Below, in pieces: positions 59,282 to 64,000 of a stretch of 64,000 nucleotides of DNA (positions are counted from its first letter, which is position 1; the number at the start of each line of letters is the position of its first letter). The notes below the pieces were generated by a model. The model was not told the origin of the DNA. It made no database searches and saw nothing but the letters and a program-made list of their open reading frames with translations. This DNA is from Acephala macrosclerotiorum (Eukaryota; Ascomycota; Leotiomycetes; Helotiales; Mollisiaceae): contig MU119298.1 in NCBI GenBank assembly GCA_014904845.1, positions 3,289 to 67,288 of the forward strand, in the 5' to 3' direction. A program made the position numbers and the translations under genes.

Positions 59282-59717
59282 CGAGAGCTCCGCGGATCCT
59301 GTTGTTCCAGTTCCGGTTAAGCATTTTCGATTTATGAATCTTCCAGAAAGATTCGTAGAAGGGCTTCAATGCAATACGACCTGAAGGCGCTGTTGACAAG
59401 TCCGAACAGGAAGGAGGTGGCGGAAGGGGCAGTTTCGACCGAATATGTTATCACGTGGGAGGACAATTCGTCCAAACTTCCATGAGACTTAGACAACAAA
59501 AGCGAACTGCAATTCGAAATCCTCGAGTTAAAATCACTAGAGCCGACGCACCAACCTTAATTCATGAACTTTCCACGAAAATTCTCCCAGGAACAACAAC
59601 CTCCTCATCAGCTCAACCGTCAAACACTTGACACGTTGAGCCTTCCTTGCGCAACAAACTCCATCGCCGTCGCGCAGCCCTTTCAGACACCTTCTAATCG
59701 ATCAAGAATCTCCGACC

Positions 59718-60572
59718 ATGACGCGCCTTCAAGAGCTTCTCAAAACCCTCCCACCAATCGACGTCGATCTTCCTCACGCACCTACGACCTTCCACCCTTT
59801 CGATCGTCTCCCGCTCAAAATGAAGAACAAAATCTGGAGCTACGCTGTCTCTGAACCGCGCTTTATTCGATTATACGAGGTCATGTACAACGATCACTGT
59901 CGCGTCAAAGATCCGCAACTCAAGAACCAGCAAGCCGTCCCTCCAATCCTCCATGTCAGTCGTCAAGCTCGCGACGAAGGACTACGCTACTACACCCCTT
60001 GCCTCGAATTTGATCCCAAAATTCTAGTTGAGAAAGAGCGCGGTATATCCCAGGAGCGAAAGTATGTTTACATCAATTTTGCTGTTGATATCTTCCTCTT
60101 CGAGCGAGTGGAGAGGAGCTTCGTGCGTCGCCACTGGCCCATCAGAAGATTCTTCAACCGTAATATCGGCATCAACGGCTTCAGCCTCCTCCCCGAGACA
60201 TTGAAGCGATGTCAACGCCTAGCCTTCACATGCGAGCCCGGTAGACACAATCTAGGCTACTTACGGCTTTTAAAGAAGATATTAGAGCGCGACGGTATGG
60301 AAGATATCACGGTCCTGGCTCACGAGGTTGAAGCTCAATTATATCGGATTTGGGGTCCCTTCTCCATATTGGGAGACCTGATGCGAGCAGACCTTAAGAA
60401 CCATCTTCGGGCAGAGTTAGATGCGGGTCGCAACAATCCGGAACTGAAAATACGATGGCCGCGTACCGAGGATGCGGAAGATCCTAACCCCAGAACGGAG
60501 AATACGGGCGTGTTCAAGATATCCTATAGACTTGAAGCTGCAATTTGGAGATGGATTCGGCTTTGGTTGTGA
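59718..60572 (+). CDS. 2EXR-domain protein 1
   Basis: Single-exon gene of 284 aa. The N-terminal 2EXR domain is clear: FHPFDRLPLKMKNKIWSYAV, SEPRFIRL, then PPILHVSRQARDEGLRYYTP. The 2EXR family is strongly expanded in Leotiomycetes and other Pezizomycotina and has no established function; proteins are predicted cytosolic. The C-terminal part is helical and less conserved. It is a paralogue of the next gene, 0.7 kb downstream and codirectional, and lacks that gene's intron. The ATG was chosen by alignment of both N-termini (MTRLQELLKTLPP versus MTRLDLKKLLLALPP). Confidence 0.88.
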   Translation: MTRLQELLKTLPPIDVDLPHAPTTFHPFDRLPLKMKNKIWSYAVSEPRFIRLYEVMYNDHCRVKDPQLKNQQAVPPILHVSRQARDEGLRYYTPCLEFDPKILVEKERGISQERKYVYINFAVDIFLFERVERSFVRRHWPIRRFFNRNIGINGFSLLPETLKRCQRLAFTCEPGRHNLGYLRLLKKILERDGMEDITVLAHEVEAQLYRIWGPFSILGDLMRADLKNHLRAELDAGRNNPELKIRWPRTEDAEDPNPRTENTGVFKISYRLEAAIWRWIRLWL

Positions 60573-61273
60573 TATGGAAGCCGTGGAAGCAAAGCACGCC
60601 TTAGGACCAGTCAATAACGGCGTCGATAATCCAGGCAATGTACATAAAAGCATGATGCCTTTATATGCAATGAAGACACTTCTTATGGACACAAACTCGC
60701 TCAACCCGCAGTAGTAGTCTGATTGCGTATTGACTTAAAAATAGCTTCCTGCCTTTTTTCTCTCATCTGCGAGCTCTCTCAAACGCCGCAAAAATCCTAT
60801 AATTGCAACATAAAAAAAAAATTCAGTGAAAGCAAAAATAGCAAAAACATAGAGACCTCGGTTTCGAGGTGGTCCCTATGAAAATCTCTCGGTGTCGGAT
60901 GAGATTTTTTTTCGACGTGGCGTGTGCTCTCGCTTTTGAGCTCGGGGCAGGCGATTTTCTCTGTTAGACCACCTCTTGCCGGCTCAGTGCCCTGATCTAC
61001 TGCCTAATAGACTGCTTCTGGCTCGGTTGTAGAAAGAACTGCTTATTTAAATCTATACATACAATTAAGAGGGCGAGGCTGAGCTAGCTGGATTGGGAAT
61101 TTGCGGACTCGCTTGGGGAGCTGACGCTTCGGGAACACTTCTACACAACTTCTCGTGGAAGTAGATCGAACCAATTCTTTTATATCAGCGCCATTGCCAA
61201 GATCGCAAAGATTCCCAGCCCATAGTCATTTCAGACAATTTCGAGACCGTCGTACCTCACGCCGTCTTGGACA
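60573..61273. other. Intergenic region between the 2EXR genes
   Basis: About 0.7 kb; contains the double hairpin listed at 60,848-60,911 and the promoter of 2EXR gene 2. No coding sequence seen. Confidence 0.6.
60848..60911 (+). other. Two adjacent hairpins followed by a T-run
   Basis: Hairpin 1 (60,848-60,880): CATAG ... CTATG outer stem with GACC ... GGTC inside and a short TCG/CGA top. Hairpin 2 (60,881-60,908): AAAATCTC pairs with GAGATTTT around a 12-nt loop, followed directly by T residues to 60,911. This could be an RNA element, a transposon end or a 3'-end signal; nothing else supports a specific function. Confidence 0.4.
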
Positions 61274-62213
61274 ATGACGCGCCTCGATCTCAAGAAGCTC
61301 CTTCTAGCGCTCCCACCTCTCGAGATCCCGCATCCAATTCCAACTACTTTCTACCCATTCAGACGCCTACCAAACGAATTGAAGAACAGAATCTGGACCT
61401 ACGTTGTTTCTGAGCCAAGATATGTAAGGCAGTCCTTTTCTTCACTCCAATGGCACGTTACAAAAATGCGCCCGCGTATATCTGCGCTCCTGGGTTGTAC
61501 TGAAGCAGTTAACTAATTTAGTTTAATAGGTGCGCGTGTACGACTTCACAGGAGGTTCCCACTTCCTCCGACAGAACCCTAGAGTCGATGATCAACACCC
61601 CATTCCTCCCATTCTTCACGTCAATCACCAAGCCAGGGAGGAAGGCCTACGATACTACAGTCGCTGTATGGAAAAGGGACTTTGTCGTTGGAAGTGGGAG
61701 AGCTATTATAACGAACCACGCCCTAATCGTCGAATCGTGTTCATCAACTTCAGCATCGACCGTCTCCTCTACGAAATGCCTCAGCCCAATATACAAGGAA
61801 GCTTCCACGGCGCTCAGCATATCCGCATCGACCGATTCAACTTCGATGTCGAGACCATGAAGAAGTGCCAACACCTCGCTGTGTTTCATACTGGGCCGTA
61901 TCCATTGAATCGTTTCGACAGTATATTGAGAGTTGAGGAGTTGCTGGCTGTGGACAAGGCAATTGACGTTACGATTGTGGCTCAGATCTCACCAATTAGG
62001 GCAATGCCGGAGTCAGTGGCTGGTGACTTGTTTAGGAAAAGAATGCAAAGTTATTTCGAGAAAGTGTTACCTCAGGTGGGCGTAGTCGGACGGGAGATCA
62101 ACATTGCCTGGAAGGAGCTGGAAGAAGTACAACTTCCACCATGGTCGGGCAACATTGAGAAGTATAGGTCCTTCGATAAGGCGCTGCCGCGTTGGGAGTC
62201 TTGGCTAGCATGA
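61274..62213 (+). CDS. 2EXR-domain protein 2
   Basis: Exons 61274-61423 and 61530-62213 give 277 aa. 2EXR domain: FYPFRRLPNELKNRIWTYVV, SEPRY, then after the intron PPILHVNHQAREEGLRYYSR. The intron (106 nt, GTAAGG ... TTAATAG, phase 0) falls directly after SEPRY, exactly where paralogue 1 is uninterrupted. A further conserved stretch is NRRIVFINFSIDRLLYEMP, matching KYVYINFAVDIFLFERV in paralogue 1. Predicted cytosolic, function unknown. The two genes are a tandem duplication. Confidence 0.88.
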
Positions 62214-64000
62214 TCAAGGAGAGGTGGGACATTGAGGAATGAATAGTCCGGCCTTGGGGAAGGAAGGATAGCAGGAGGAGAACAATACCCTACTAGCTAG
62301 CATTACAGATCAATACAGCCAAAGATCCAGCCAGGGTGGGACTTTTTGGCTGCTAAAAGTTGTAGTCGTGATACAGGACATAGTTTGAGTGGCTTCGGAG
62401 GTCCTGTTTAAGTTGCAGGCAGCGGGAAAGAATGCAACACCAACGAAAGGCCTACCTCAAGATTCTGAACGTGCAAAAGCGCTTCGAGCGACCCTTGACC
62501 TCAAAACCCCTCAAGCATTGAGCCCTTTCCCTTATCTCCTAACCGAATCAAGCAACACAATATGGAGGCACTTTCCCGTGACCCACGAATATTCAAGGCC
62601 AGTGATTGCAGCAAATTTATAAAGCACGAAGATCATAGTATCATGAAATAATTCAAGCCCATCCAAAGCATTCGGTCGGGATATCAGCTACCTAGATTAG
62701 TACAGTAGCTTCTTGATGGCGCTAAGGCCTTTTGCGGTCTGCGATATTCTTTTCTTTCTGTTCGTAACTAATCCCGTCTTGGAATGCGTCTGAACCGTAA
62801 TGATCGCTATTCATGACGCCACTTTTAAACGTTCCTCTTCTTCTGGGGCGGGAGAGGACGTGGTGGCTATATTTTTGATAGTTGAATTGCAGTTGACGAC
62901 TCCTCCAGCATGAAGCGGTTGACGATGGCGTCTGCTACTTGGCGTTTTCGATGATCTAGCTAGGTAAGATATATCGCCCTTGACATCTCGATCCTTGATA
63001 TCACCTCTGATTCGCCATCGTTTTCTGAATGATCTGAGGTCTTTAGGTCATTCCATGGCAGAAAAAATTGTCAAGGACAACTGAATAATCCGAGACGACG
63101 CTTGATATCCACCCTTCTCCTCCTGCCTTCTTCTTTTAAGTTCACAAGGTATCTCTTGCCAGCGTATCAAGTTCGCGAGCATCTTGGGTCTCGCCACCAA
63201 AGCATTTACCCAGCCACAGCACATTCACTACAACAAGCCCATTCGCATCCGCATTCCTGTTGCTATTGGCTCCCGAGAAGCCAGGACGGAGCGGGGTTGC
63301 CCCTTTTTCAGACTGAAGTCCTCAACCACATATTTCCCCACGAATTTTCGACCTTGCAGGCATCGAGCTGTTGCGTCCAGTTCTCGTACTCCTCGTTATT
63401 ATATGATAGTAGGGGTGGAAGTAAGGACAGGTCATGAATAGGTTCAGGCAGATTAGTATACAGAGCCGGCTCGTCGTGAAACTGGGGGGCCGGATCGGGA
63501 GCTGGAGATGGTGAATTCAGGGAGATTTTGGAAGAGCAGGAGATCCCTCTTCGGGGCGAGACAATTGGATTACCTGTTGTAATTCAACGCCCCCAAGATG
63601 GGTACACCTTTGCCAGAAAATGGATTGAACCCTCCAGGCTCCTCGGGACAATGAGCGTCGTCATGACGAGACTCGGTGAATGGCGAATTGCCGTCACCTT
63701 GATTGCTCAACGCCGCTGGCAGAGCTTAATATCAAAACTTTAAAGGCCTTTCTCCCACAACACAATATAACCATTAAGAACGCTCATCTTGGCTAGCAAG
63801 ATAGCTTCCAAAGGCGTCCTCACTATTGTTATCAGCGTTTCTTAATTTTTTGAGGCATTTCATCCCTTCAATTTCCTTACAGTTAATATCAAACTAAAGA
63901 GCATATAGCTAATAGAGGATTATGCCAGGAACCGGATTTGAAATTCGAAAGCAGCCATCTCTGTATCTTAGAATATGAGCATATAATAATCCATACATAT
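62214..64000. other. Gene-free end of window
   Basis: Short frames on the plus strand (62,389-62,622; 63,102-63,441; 63,528-63,743) have no domain, most lack a proper ATG context, and none extends convincingly. Nothing else recognised. Confidence 0.45.

Overview
The window is nuclear DNA from a filamentous ascomycete (Pezizomycotina). Three things support this: short GT-AG introns of about 45-60 nt, a fungus-specific gene set (Zn2Cys6 regulator, 2EXR proteins, STAND-type N-terminal domain, cytosolic LysM protein), and an AT-rich block that looks like repeat-induced point mutation (RIP). The tandem 2EXR genes and the overall gene style suggest Leotiomycetes/Helotiales; that placement is an inference. 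All exon coordinates below were worked out by hand from splice signals, reading phase and family conservation.

Layout. 1-5,480 is an extremely AT-rich gene desert in which the surviving C residues sit largely in CpG. 5,480-13,300 is a decay zone: a small orphan ORF followed by three broken genes (enoyl reductase/quinone oxidoreductase, HAD hydrolase, STAND/ankyrin-type protein). 15,160-34,420 is a gene-rich housekeeping block: a CTF1/Far-type Zn2Cys6 activator, a LysM protein, the GPI-anchor enzyme Mcd4, the monopolin subunit Csm1/Pcs1, the mitochondrial-outer-membrane AAA ATPase Msp1, cystathionine beta-lyase, and a single-pass membrane protein. 34,700-54,600 is a gene-poor accessory block. 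57,300-62,200 holds a 2-oxoglutarate/Fe(II) oxygenase and two tandem 2EXR genes, with sparse sequence to the end.

The most unusual content is in the accessory block. Six loci, all on the minus strand (35.0, 39.3, 44.6, 46.7, 49.0 and 54.1 kb), encode otherwise very different small proteins that all end in the same roughly 30-residue module. Its core is a Trp, then ET or a similar pair, then LTxAEKLEKxKW close to the stop codon. Five of the six start with a short first exon of 16-18 codons; four of these splice cleanly in phase 2, while the fifth (49.0 kb) is broken. The sixth begins with a signal-peptide-like exon. The first two are full-length paralogues (261 aa each) inside a roughly 4 kb segmental duplication. 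One copy uses a GC-AG intron and one appears to be a pseudogene. I do not recognise this family. A secreted type-B carboxylesterase, a coiled-coil orphan and a possible small secreted protein lie among the copies.

The housekeeping genes are independent of one another; csm1 and msp1 are divergent and share a roughly 420 bp promoter region. I found no convincing tRNA, rRNA, CRISPR array or intact transposon.
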